DNA of 64,000 bases from NCBI GenBank assembly GCA_002812745.2, contig NCSJ02000086.1, positions 78,340 to 142,339 of the forward strand. Reading direction: 5' to 3'. The stretch is from Scytalidium lignicola (taxonomy: Eukaryota; Ascomycota; Leotiomycetes). The first letter of the stretch is position 1. Every line of letters starts with the position of its first letter. The translations under genes were made by a program, and so were the position numbers. The notes under the pieces were generated by a model that was given only the letters and a program-made list of their open reading frames with translations, did no database searches and had not been told where the DNA came from. Of the stretch, positions 10,202-20,649 are shown in pieces.

Positions 10202-11545
10202 TCAGAACACAGCCTTCAGCCTCGGCCCAACCGCCATAGTTCTAGCAATCGCAAATGGAATCATTCCTCCAACATAGCACATCCCAACAAACACTATCAA
10301 TCCCCAGTAAGCACCATCATTGCTCTTGATGATCTCTCCAGCCATTGGAATACCAAGCAACAACCCGATCGAAACAACCGTGTTGCAGGTGGCGTAATAC
10401 CGCCCATACTCCTCCGTCCGACATAATTGTCCAATGCACACCGGAACCAAGTTGATTCCCGAGCCACTTGCGAAGCCAAAGAGTAGGACGAAAGCTAGGA
10501 TGCCAGGCTTGGTATTTCCCACAGGAAGCCAGATCCCGAGGACGGATACAGCCATCATGCTCGTAATGCATATCATGGTATTGAAGCGTCCAACCCTGTC
10601 CGAGAAGAACCCCGGAATAATACGACCAAAGATGGAACTGGCATTGATGGCTATCAGGAGCTGTGAGCCGAACGTGTCGCTGTATCCCATATACGTCGCA
10701 TAAGAGCCCATATATGTTAAAGGGATGAACAGGGCGCATTCTATCATAAAGACAGCCGCAATCGCAACAGCGTATATTGGGTTCTTGAGGATCGTGAGAT
10801 CGAGCTTCACGCTTGCATTGTGAAGTGAAGGGAGACGCTTCCGGACGAGCAAACACGAAATTGAGCAAAAGAAGGCCAGTATGAACCCTAGAGCTCGTGT
10901 TGCCACCGCCCATCCCGCGCGAGGAATGAGAGCCTGCAGCACGATAGGATATATGATGCCTCCAACGGCTCCTCCCAGAGCAGCGATGCCTGTAGCAAAG
11001 CCACGACGGGCATTGAACCAGTGGCCGATAACCGTGAAGCAGGGAACGAAGAGCAGCGAGGTACTGATACCATTCAGAATACCGAACACCAGCATGAAGT
11101 GCCAGTACTCCCGACATGATCCGGCCAAAAACATGGAAGTTGAAACGCCAGCACCACCGGCGGTAATCAGCCAGCGTGCATTATACTTGTCAAACAGAGG
11201 GCCGACGACGAGTCCACAGGCGTAGCTGAGAAAAGCGTAGATACCAAAGATCCAGCCGACGTCGCCGTCGCTGTAGTTGTGGAGCTGGTACTGCGAGATA
11301 TGTCTTTGGAAGGCTCCCATGGTATTCATCGTGCCAACGCCTCCACAGAGACCGCAGAAGGCCCCGAAGACGACAGCCCATGCAGCAAAACCACCTTCCG
11401 GGCAGAAAATAAGCTGGGCTTCATTCTGGAGAGCATCGTTGCTCTCGACAGGACCGCGTTCACTATCGATTTGGCCCACAGGTACATCAGCTCCGGTCCC
11501 GATGCTGTCCAGCTGGATGGCGTCCCTGCTGATGAGGGTTCTCAT
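10202..11545 (-). CDS. MFS transporter, monocarboxylate-transporter-like, 447 aa
   Basis: A 12-helix major facilitator of the fungal MCT-like group (Mch/riboflavin-transporter-like). After a polar N-terminus the classic CPEGGFAAWAVVFGAF helix 1 appears. The loop 2-3 signature follows (GPLFDKYNARWLITAGG), then GHWFNARRGFATGIAALGG in the 4-5 region, a central charged loop around residue 225-245, and GFFSDRVGRFNTM in the second half. Homologues move small carboxylates, riboflavin or similar solutes across the plasma membrane; the substrate cannot be predicted here. The gene is intronless and visibly richer in G/C-ending codons than its neighbours, which are AT-rich and intron-bearing. That may reflect transfer or simply strong expression. 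Confidence 0.93.
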   Translation of the reverse strand: MRTLISRDAIQLDSIGTGADVPVGQIDSERGPVESNDALQNEAQLIFCPEGGFAAWAVVFGAFCGLCGGVGTMNTMGAFQRHISQYQLHNYSDGDVGWIFGIYAFLSYACGLVVGPLFDKYNARWLITAGGAGVSTSMFLAGSCREYWHFMLVFGILNGISTSLLFVPCFTVIGHWFNARRGFATGIAALGGAVGGIIYPIVLQALIPRAGWAVATRALGFILAFFCSISCLLVRKRLPSLHNASVKLDLTILKNPIYAVAIAAVFMIECALFIPLTYMGSYATYMGYSDTFGSQLLIAINASSIFGRIIPGFFSDRVGRFNTMICITSMMAVSVLGIWLPVGNTKPGILAFVLLFGFASGSGINLVPVCIGQLCRTEEYGRYYATCNTVVSIGLLLGIPMAGEIIKSNDGAYWGLIVFVGMCYVGGMIPFAIARTMAVGPRLKAVF

Positions 11546-12592
11546 CTTGCGAGCTAAAACGTGTTTCCTTTCCTTTTTTTCTCTTCTTTTATTTTTAGAA
11601 AGATAAAATCAGCGGAGAAACAGCATAATGCAATTCATAATGAAGGTTGGCAACTACTACCGTAATTGCAGTATGTATACTGGCGGTGTTGCGCGCACAG
11701 CACACGCCCTGGGGTTTACATGAATGCCTCACCTATCACCAGCGAGGATGCGCTCGCCTTCCATCGCCTATCTCCGAGTTTGTGTATTGTCTTTTATAAG
11801 CCATAAGACGCGATCATCAAGACGAAATAGTGACCCGAGACTGCAGAATTCCGCAATTCTTTTGCCCTTGAACTGTTGAGTTTTAAAACTGATGCTTTTA
11901 TTTACATGTTGTAAGTCCTAATAAAAGTACAGTAGATTAACTGCACTGAGTATCCAATATATTATTTAGTCAATATAATATACATTTCGTAAACTCATCT
12001 CTGTTAAGATGAAGATGCTATCCCGCTCCATCTATGTGCTATGCCAAAATGCATGGTATCCAAACAAACATATATACAAGTTACCTTTCTATTGTACAAG
12101 TCTTCTTTTGAGTTGCACATGAAGATCATGTGAAATATTAAACCTCTCTTTAAAGTCTTTGACCATCTGACCTAGCTAAGAGATGCCCCCCTCTCTCCTC
12201 TAAGTGGTTACTACTCTGTAACTCTCTTTAATATTATATAATATCTCGTGCATTTGGTCTATCTCCGCGATATTTCGGAGTCGGATTCTCGGATTCTCGA
12301 CCTTCTTCTTCTTCGCCTTCGTGGGTGGTTTTTTCGATAGAATGCACTCCCTAAATACGATCCAAGTTAGCAAAAATTCCTCACGGAAAGCGAAGTGATA
12401 TCTAATTGACCGAGACAACGATTTTGTAGGTAAAGAGTTTGATTACGCAGAATCTACGGCTATCTGCCTTTGAGCATAGCATAAAGAAATTAGATTATAG
12501 AAATCATAAGTATCATAACAAAAAGAATAAATACGACCAGTAAAACAGAACGATACATAATAAAATCATCAGCAAAATTGCCACGTAGATGG
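11546..12592. other. Intergenic spacer
   Basis: Contains the MFS promoter, with a pyrimidine/A-rich tract just upstream of its ATG, and the 3' flank of the DUF2235 gene. Very AT-rich between 11880 and 12010. No gene is seen. Confidence 0.5.
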
Positions 12593-14487
12593 TTAGTAGT
12601 CAGACCTAATATCATCACCAATATCACTAGGGATAAGTTGGGGAATATCTTTACCTTTGTTAAGCAGTAATAACTGTCTCTCATATGGTCCAGGCGGCTC
12701 TTCAATCATAATAGTTTCGTCTGGAGCATCTTCTTCAGGACCATCATATTCCCAGACCCACCTAACGTCGTCTTTTATCCTCTCGGATAGAGGAGTGAGT
12801 GGTCCCCATCTAATATCAGAAGGGATTGGATCCCGAACCTTGATGCGTATTTTTCTGGGTGTCCAATTCTTTAGCAGTGCTGGGCACTGGTACAAGCCAA
12901 CATCATCGAGATCAAGCCCTTCTAGATCAAGACGAATCCGAACACATCTATGAATGCGCTCATTAGTGTGTTGCAAAAACACATTAGTCGGATTCCCAGT
13001 GTCTGGATCAACGCGTTTATAAAGTCCTGGAGTACGAGTTATTTTGCCTGCCAAGTGGTAGAATCCCAAGGTAGACTGATATATCTGCCCGAGTCCCCAA
13101 GGTCGCACCGGCTTATGTTTCTCATAAACGGATTTTATTGCCCATTGCTTCCAAGGTCTCCGCCCAAAAACTTTAGCGGGCTGTTTAGGAGGGTTCTCAT
13201 AGTATTGGACATTTTCTTCGAACATATCCTCGATGAACTTATCAAAGAATGAAACTCCTATCGAGGCAAGTTGATCCATCATCCTAAATTATTTTAGCTC
13301 TAGTTTCTCAAACTGTTTCAAGAGAACATACCATGCCAAACTAATGTTTGCAATTTCTTGATCATCATAACCACCTCCAACATTGGCATGAGAACCAGGG
13401 AACCAGACCTGTCTTAGATCGGTAGCACCCTTGTCCATTGCATTTCGTTCCCAGACAGCAGGGCTGAAGGGTCGTCGGTGCTCATCTAGAGCAAGTGCCT
13501 GGAAGCCATATCTTATATCTGGGGAGAGATTTGTGTCGTAGAACCGATATTCTTTAGTAGAATGTGGGAATCCAAGCCGAGAAAGAAATGAAATATCCGG
13601 AATACCAAGGGACCCGACCTGAGGATTGCAGTTAGCTTTCTTCCTTTAGTAAATGCACAATCTAACTAACAGTGTCCCAGACGGCTACAGCATGGACACA
13701 TATTTTAGAACCATCTGGATCATGAACTCTGGTTAATCCACGCTATGCATTGTTGTTAGTGATGAGCTTTGGCGAATGCAGTTTTCTAATCTGCTTACCT
13801 TTTCAAGCTTTGCTTTATACCGCCGTTGAACCTCATCTTGATCCGATCCAGTTGGTTTGTTTGGAAATGGAATATCGGGAAACTTGTCATGATAGTGCGG
13901 GTTCGCGCTATTTTCCATGTCTTTGAATATTGGATAAAAGTATCTCATCCCATCCCGAGTGAGGAGGCCGATATCTTTGATCATTCCTGCTACACTTCGA
14001 GCAGTGAAGGCTCCACGAGAGAAGCCGATGAGAATTATGTCGTCACCAGGTACATAATTTGCAACAATGAAACTGTAAACTTCACGGATGTTCTTCGTAC
14101 AGCACGCAATTAGTCAGACATCAAAGAGGAAACAGAAATGAAGTGCGAACCTCAGATATTCCTGTGCCAAGCAGTCCGCCCGTAAGAGCATCGACAGCAC
14201 CCCCACCGCTGCCGACCCCCGAGTGGTAATAGATAATTTGGTGCTTGCCATCGAGGCCGACCTTCGTGAGGGCTCTCGAAATTCTAGTTACATTACTGGG
14301 TACCTGCAGGCTAGCGTTTGGCTGGTACGGAATTAAAGTTGGTTTTGTGAAGCCGTTGTCACTAGTTTGCCAATTAGTACAAATTCAGCAATCTTAAGAA
14401 GAGTGGTTAGCTATGGAGTTGCCTCTCTCACCTATCCATCCATGTTCCATCACAGCAAAGCAAAAGACGCTTTGCCAGAGATGTCAT
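12593..14487 (-). CDS. DUF2235 alpha/beta hydrolase (Tle1-like), 536 aa, 6 exons
   Basis: Exons on the minus strand: 14487-14432, 14361-14151, 14092-13799, 13742-13671, 13618-13332, 13283-12593, total 1611 nt in frame. The start (MTSLAKRLLLCCDGTW) has the typical 'CCDGTW' opening of the family. The expected catalytic triad is present: nucleophile Ser114 in GFSRGAFTAR, Asp210 in VWDTVGSLGIP, and His288 in FPGSHANVGGGYDDQ. NLSPDIRYGFQALALDE is another family hallmark. Bacterial relatives are type VI secretion phospholipase effectors (Tle1); filamentous fungi carry many intracellular paralogues of unknown substrate. No signal peptide is seen. The last exon holds a family-typical C-terminal segment and an acidic PEEDAPDE stretch. 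Neighbours give no clue to its role. Confidence 0.93.
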
Positions 14488-15905
14488 TCTGAAAAATAGA
14501 ACGCATAAGATCTTGATAAGATTAAATATATTGTATATATTTGAATTAAACCTGGTAGCTTTCCCCAAAAGAATGGATGTTTTGAGTGACCCGAGGTATT
14601 GATGAGTGAGTGACAGCTAGGGTATAGCACTGGAGAGGTTGATTAAACACCGAGGAAATGGCAATGAAGTTATAAAGAGCCAACTCCCAATCGTCAAAGA
14701 TCATTAAGCAGCCAAGTAGCCTTCGATATCTGGATTGAGTTGTGGGTCTAGGAGTGCGCGCCGATGGGGTAGTGGAAGATATATCAGAATCCGGGGTCGC
14801 GGCTCAATAATCGCTGTGAAAGATGCCATAATATTTTCATCAAGAGAACCTGGGGTTAATCATGCGTACACATTAATTATGTGAGCTTATTGCTCTGTGG
14901 TTCAGTTAGTATGGGGAAATTGTTTCGAGGACTTGGAATGCTGTGCTCTTGTGATCTTCCCGGCCTTTACGGAACTGGCGCAGCTGAGGTAAGTTTAGGT
15001 AAGTTGATGTAAAAGGAGCTGGAAATAGGATCAAAAAACTCTCTCTCATGACCAAGATGTGGCACTTGTCACATCCGTCAATAATTTCTGTTGAATGTGT
15101 CTGTATGTAGGTAGTAACAATAGCACCAGTCTCACGACGGCGCAGGATGGAAGTTAACAAGTAGATGGCTTCTGTCACGGGCGAATGTGGTGGCGTCTTG
15201 GGCGCGACTGAAGGAGGGAGGCTGGGGTGTCATAAGGCCGGCGGCTGATTGGTCCGCTGCAGGTCGCCCTCTTTGCAGCACACCGTGATTGATTCCCTCC
15301 CATCTTGATCTCTGTAGATGTCTGAGATGAAAAGTCGCTCTGGACTGTTGTACTCGTACTTTCTCTACCTGCCGCTGCTCTCTCAAGTCCTCCGCAGCCT
15401 GGTGGGTTGTAATTCGCAGCCGATGAGGACTATTTACGGGATGACGCACAGCACCCGAAAGCCTGTGTTCCCAGCGCACGGGGCGGTGGTATTGGGGCCA
15501 ACTGCATTGCATTAGCCCGAACCTCTGGGACCGATAGGGTGCCGGTTCGGTACAGCACAAGCCCAGGTACTTTGCGGTACCAGTACGTTGGCGCCAGAAA
15601 TAAGGTACTTGGGTACAAAGTTGGTCATTCGGGACAGCCCGTGGTTCGCCCAGCAAGAGCAGCCCGGAGTAGATGAGCCAATCTGAACCTCCAGAGCTCC
15701 ATGCAAGCCCCCTCGAAAGCCTATCGCCGTGCATGCCTGCCTATATGTGCACTACCGTACCATCGGTGGTGGTAGAAGGCTAATGTAACCAGACAATCCA
15801 AGAGCGTGGGATCCCATTATATTATCTCTCTTCCCCCCTCCCGCCAGCTGTCACTCTCGACGGGTTATATTCATTCATTCATGGCCATGCCGATACCATG
15901 TCATA
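14488..15905. other. Divergent intergenic region with a GC-rich island
   Basis: 1.4 kb between two divergently transcribed genes. From about 15120 to 15800 the DNA is clearly richer in G+C than the flanks and holds a cluster of GGTAC/GTACC motifs (for example 15547-15620 and 15755-15760). A 200-codon minus-strand frame there has no protein-like features and is taken as a by-product of the composition. ATTC repeats lie at 15868-15881 just before the downstream gene. Confidence 0.5.
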
Positions 15906-16919
15906 ATGGCGGATGAGCAAGCAGCCACTTTGGCATGTATCGACGGCTTCTTTCTACGCTCGTCACTCACAAGCCAACACAAGCTGGATTGCTTCAACTT
16001 CATCCAGCAGCTGTATCCAGGAAAAGCAATTATTCCAACGAAATCCCAGGGATACTGCTCCTTGACTCTCTTCGTCGGGGAAGACATAGTCATTCAGTTT
16101 CGGCCACTCAAGTATCGCCTGGATCTTCAAATAACGGCTGCCGCGGAGGGGATCTATGGCTCCTTTGTCCCAGCAACCAAATATATTGCAACTCTGCCTA
16201 CCTCCGGCTTGCTGGTATATTCCATGACCAGGGTGGAAGGTCTCTCATTGAAAGATTTACGGGGGGAGTGTATACCTTCGACGGCTCAAAATGCAGATCT
16301 ATGTCGAGACTTTGCAAGATTTCTTTCCAAAGCCTGGCACCATAGCACCGATAGTCCCCCTTTAGGAAAAGTTGGAAGATCTATCCGACGCCGACTTGGT
16401 CAGCTCGGTGCTCAACTACCGCCTCGATTTCGAGGAACAGCACAAAATGTGCTCCGTGAGCTTTCTCGCATCGACAACTTGCCATGGGTCCTAACTCATG
16501 GTGATATTGTCCCTAGCAATCTTTTGGTTTTCCCTTCCACTGGCAGGCTGTCAGGTCTGGTAGACTGGGCAGAAGCAGAATACTTACCCTTTGGAGTATC
16601 TCTTTATGGCTTAGAGGAAATCTTGGGTGAAATGACTGCTGCCGGATTCAAGTACTACCCTGAGGCAGATAATATGAGAGAAATTTTCTGGACGGAGCTG
16701 AGAAGCCATGTACCAGAGCTTGAGGAGAACAGTTCTATGGTCGATGTGATAAAGCTGTCACGCGATCTCGGTGTGCTGCTATGGTACGGAATTGCTTTTG
16801 ATGATGGTGCAATCGACCGCGTCGTGCAAGAGGGTAGAGATGTTGATGAGATTTCCAAGCTGGAGACCTTTTTGAATATCCATGAGCATGACTCACTGGC
16901 TAGGTATTCGAAGATTTAA
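15906..16919 (+). CDS. APH-type phosphotransferase/kinase-like protein, 337 aa
   Basis: A single-exon member of the aminoglycoside phosphotransferase (choline/fructosamine kinase-like) fold, a family much expanded in filamentous fungi. The catalytic loop is HGDIVPSN, with His198 and the catalytic base Asp200. The metal-binding aspartate is Asp220 in GLVDWAEAEYLPFG. The N-lobe is short but has a plausible beta-strand region with VEGLSLKDL in the hinge position. The ATG at 15906 gives MADEQAATLACIDGFFLRSS; no better start is nearby. The substrate is unknown; small hydroxyl-bearing metabolites are usual for the fold, and real drug resistance is not implied. A large GC-rich promoter lies upstream, divergent from the DUF2235 gene. 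Confidence 0.9.
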   Translation: MADEQAATLACIDGFFLRSSLTSQHKLDCFNFIQQLYPGKAIIPTKSQGYCSLTLFVGEDIVIQFRPLKYRLDLQITAAAEGIYGSFVPATKYIATLPTSGLLVYSMTRVEGLSLKDLRGECIPSTAQNADLCRDFARFLSKAWHHSTDSPPLGKVGRSIRRRLGQLGAQLPPRFRGTAQNVLRELSRIDNLPWVLTHGDIVPSNLLVFPSTGRLSGLVDWAEAEYLPFGVSLYGLEEILGEMTAAGFKYYPEADNMREIFWTELRSHVPELEENSSMVDVIKLSRDLGVLLWYGIAFDDGAIDRVVQEGRDVDEISKLETFLNIHEHDSLARYSKI

Positions 16920-17561
16920 CTTGATTATGATGGATTTTTAAGTAATTATCCACGATGTCCGAGCGAACTTTGCTGCATCCATTTATCTATTTTATCCTTC
17001 ATGTCAGTCACGGTTTGCAGGGCATAGAAATAGAGGTGATTGCTTGTGAAGGATATTTATTTGAGAGGTAATATACCAGGAGTTGATATTTCGTGTCCAT
17101 TTACCTTACCATATAATATTTTGTTTGGCTGTTATTGGATTCCATACATTCGATCGAGTGGTCGTCACAATTGAGGCTCAGTCCTAGCTGAGCTTTGCCC
17201 ATCTATATGGATAAATATGATAGTACTTAATATCTATTCTACATTTTGTAAGAAAAGTAGATGAATCGAGGATCAAAATCCTTAAGAGGCTTACACCATG
17301 AGCATTTCAACTAAGATTCCTTTTTAATCCTCTTTGTCATATAAGTGATGTTGTTGCCCATGAAAATAAATCAAGTGCATCAAGAATGAACTATTAACCT
17401 CACATGCTATTAAAGCTACTATTAATCCACAATGTACTTCGTATTTATATTCCTCTTTTCTCCAACACCAAACTCCTTCAATAACAATTTGGGCAAATCT
17501 TTGAACGAATTCATGCCCATCACAGGAGGTATCCATCATCACCTGAGATGCTATTTGGGTA
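16920..17561. other. Convergent intergenic spacer
   Basis: Two 3' flanks, AT-rich. A perfect 6-bp stem hairpin, GCTCAG (17176-17181) and CTGAGC (17188-17193), has a 6-nt loop. A 92-codon frame at 17324-17602 overlaps the real end of the APC4 gene out of frame and is not supported. Confidence 0.5.
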
Positions 17562-20223
17562 TCACAACATCGAAATGTCTTCTGTGATTTGAGATTCCTC
17601 ATTTTTCTCGGTCAACCTGAATATCCTGTATTGCTGTTGATTCTTCCCTAGAATAACCAATCTCCTTGCGCCATTAGCTCTTTTGTTACTCGATTCTTGA
17701 ATTGTCATCTTGTCAGCTATAAAGGAAGCAGTGTTTGGAATATGAAATGTAGAAAAGCGACGGCGAATATCGCCTTTTTCGAATGTGGTTGGTTCAGGAT
17801 GCATTGTATTTGAATCGTATTGGATATACTCCATGACAGGTTTGGCATGGGAGTCGAGTACCTGCCTACTATGTGCATTAGGTTCATAAGGTATGCTCAG
17901 TAACGACGCTTCACCTGTAAGAGCTTAGTAAGTTTAGCCGTACACATCATTGAAAACACTGACCATCAGCTTCCCATAAAACCAGTAACCAATGGTGATC
18001 TAGAAATTTTATATCCTTAACATAGCCATTGGCTAGCTGTACAATTGCTGACTCTGTGCTAATAATGGAACTAATACCGTTTTCTACCTCAAGTCTCACA
18101 AGCACAAACTGGACTGTGATTGTTAGTTTATGAGGGCTGCACACAGTTTTTAGAGACTAACCTTGGTTTAGGAAGCCATTAGGTACAAAAACGATATGGC
18201 TGCAACATACAGAGGAATCCTACAGTGAAGGTATTAGAGAGGGTTCAGACACAGATTTAGGATACTCACTACTTTGCTCATCCTCATATCCATTACCCCG
18301 TCCGGTTGTGTAGCTCCGATGACTCTAGTATCCCCAAATAATACATTCCTCTTTTCAGCTGCAGCAATTTGATCAAAGACAGAGCTTGCTTGCTGAAATA
18401 GATAGCTGCAAAGGAACTCTAGCTGTGGGTACTCTTGGGTATATGACAGCCCATTTTCCTGTCTTTGAAGCTGCTCGTGAACGAGATCAAATAACGGGAG
18501 ACCTTGCTCAACATCTGGCTCGCCATTATGTGAATCATCTGCTTTTATACCACTGAGATATATGGATAATGGACTACTCATCATGCAGGTTTGTATGTAT
18601 AAAAGAACCTTGCCATGGTTGATTGTTGACTCCTCCTCTGCTTCTTCGTCCGTATTCGAATTTTCTGCACTCAACCTGCCAATTTCATAATGCAACCAGG
18701 CGGAGAAAGATACAAAAAGATCGAGTTCATGGATAACTTGGTTCAATATTTTAGAGGATATAAGGTGCAGACAAGCCACAACATCTACTAATTGAGATAT
18801 TTGGCGGCTTGTAAAACCTAATGAGTCGTAGGGACCTTGAAACTTAGCAACACCAGTTAAGCGACTAAGTATGACAGAGCACCTTTCTAATGCTGGGAGC
18901 ATATTTTCATGCACAAGTTTCTTGAGATTTTCCAACCCAGTTACTACTGCTTTATCCCATCGTTTGTGGCCCTAAAAAGTTAGGAAAATTCGGACAAGCT
19001 AGAGGGCAAGTTCCCTTACCCTGTCTGTCAATTCATCCACAAGCCACTCCTTTACGGGCTGAAACGTATGTCCCGTTGCAACTGAATGGTACAATGCCTG
19101 CACAATATCTCGATTGTTGCTCTCTCCTAATGTCTCGTTGATATTCCGAAGAAATCTGCTCGGTAAATCCTGCGTGGATTTCCATTCGTTGATCATTGAA
19201 ACTTGAACTTGGTGAATATACCTCAAAAGATTTTGAAGGGCGGTAGACCGAGATGCAATTAATGGGAGGTATTTGCTAGATACAGAAACGAAACGGAGAT
19301 CCATTGGGACAAAATATATTGTGTGACTGCTATCTTCGCCTTTTAATAATAGCGAATGTGTCGAAAATTCTTCGTGAGATGAGTGAAGAGCCAAGCAAGT
19401 GGAAGAAGCTGTAGTTTCTTTGACAATAGCTTGTGAATTGAACGAGCCAATTACAAAAGAATCGTAAATACTGAGATGTATACTTCCTTGCTTCGTCCCT
19501 AAGACCATAATATCGACTGCGTCACTATCTTTTGGATCAAATGGACGGAACAGAGCATCTAAAGATGCCCTAGAGCAAAAGACATCGTCCCTATCATATG
19601 TTAACAAGAACATATAGCTTATAGCAAGACAACGTACACAGTTCCACCGGCAGCAAGGACACTTAACTTGGGTAAGCTGGCTTCAATATCAATGAGACTG
19701 AGGTCCCGTGGTAAGTCCAGCGGATCTTTCTTTTTAAATGACGATGGATCACCGTCAACCAGCCTTTCCCAAGCATCCTGGTTCTTAGATGTTGCATTAT
19801 CAGGTCTCTTGGTGAGGTTAGATGCCCACCCTATGCACGTGATGTTTGATTCGTGGTCCCCAGTTGAGAACTGATATACTGTTTTACTGCTCTCTACGCC
19901 AACAAGTCGTACTATTCCATCACTCCAAGAAATAGCAAGTAAATTGCCTGTAATTTGTGAGCGAATAGCTGGTAGATCATAGATAAAATTTTGCTTGAGA
20001 CTATACCATTCGGTTTCCAACAAATAGCCTCTGCTTTAAGCTTGCCAGCTTTCTGGGAAACACCCCAGACACGCTGGCCACTGAGACGGTAAACCAAAAC
20101 TTGTTGATCTACTGTGGTAACAGCTAATAAGTCCATCGACGGACAATATGAGATGAGGCGGGCATTTACAGTTTGATGCAGGCTCTTCTCGCCAAGTAAC
20201 TCAAGGCTCAAAGAGTTGTCCAT
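17562..20223 (-). CDS. apc4: Anaphase-promoting complex subunit 4, 786 aa, 7 exons
   Basis: Exons on the minus strand: 20223-20007, 19947-19638, 19590-19020, 18971-18270, 18219-18162, 18113-17964, 17914-17562, total 2361 nt in frame. The N-terminal third is a WD40-like domain; SYCPSMDLLAVTTVDQQVLVYRL and NLLAISWSDGIVRLVGV are two blades. The central alpha-helical APC4 'long' domain contains the diagnostic GHKRWDKAVVTGLENLKKL (across the exon 3/4 junction) and HENMLPALERCSVILSRL. The C-terminal exons give a second beta-propeller part ending in RRLVILGKNQQQYRIF. Apc4 is a scaffold subunit of the ubiquitin ligase that triggers anaphase and mitotic exit. A GCGTCGACGC palindrome containing an ACGCGT core lies about 130 bp upstream of the ATG. 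Confidence 0.95.
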
Positions 20224-20649
20224 GGTGTCCCAATTTCACCACTCCAGGGCAGCAGTAGTTAAGTATAGACGAATCCGATCACATCCTTCAGCTATGCGCC
20301 ATAAGATCAAGTACGCATAATAACAGTAGAGGAAATGGCTGGAATAATAACGCGTCGACGCAAGGCTACTAAGCGAGTCCAGCCTTGTCATCTAGCAGCC
20401 ATGATTGGTGAGTTCCTTGTATTGCTTTACGTGTATCTAGATATCAACCTTCCGACAACTATTACAGAAAGGTTAAATTTCACATTGTAGGGTAACGATG
20501 CAAACAGATCAAGTCTAATTCGACTTCATAATGATTTTTAGTTGCTCTATGATTCATACTGGTTCATCCTGCTTAATTTTTGCCAACCGGCACGCCATAA
20601 CTGATGAAAAGTACGCAAATTTACACCCACACTTGCTTCAACCATTTAA
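20224..20649. other. APC4 promoter / delta-COP 3' flank
   Basis: 426 bp between two minus-strand genes. The proximal half holds the ACGCGT element described separately. The distal part is the 3' flank of the delta-COP gene. Confidence 0.55.
20349..20360 (+). promoter_or_regulatory. ACGCGT (MCB/MBF-like) element in APC4 promoter
   Basis: AACGCGTCGAC at 20349-20359 carries the ACGCGT core bound by MBF-type G1/S factors in yeasts. The overlapping GCGTCGACGC (20351-20360) is a perfect palindrome. The reverse complement GTCGACGCGTT recurs at 22805-22815. Activity is inferred. Confidence 0.45.

Noticed and set aside
15132..15734. 200-codon minus-strand open frame
   Set aside because: Lies in a GC-rich, stop-poor island, overlaps frames in other phases equally well and shows no hydrophobic core, domain or splice-consistent neighbours.
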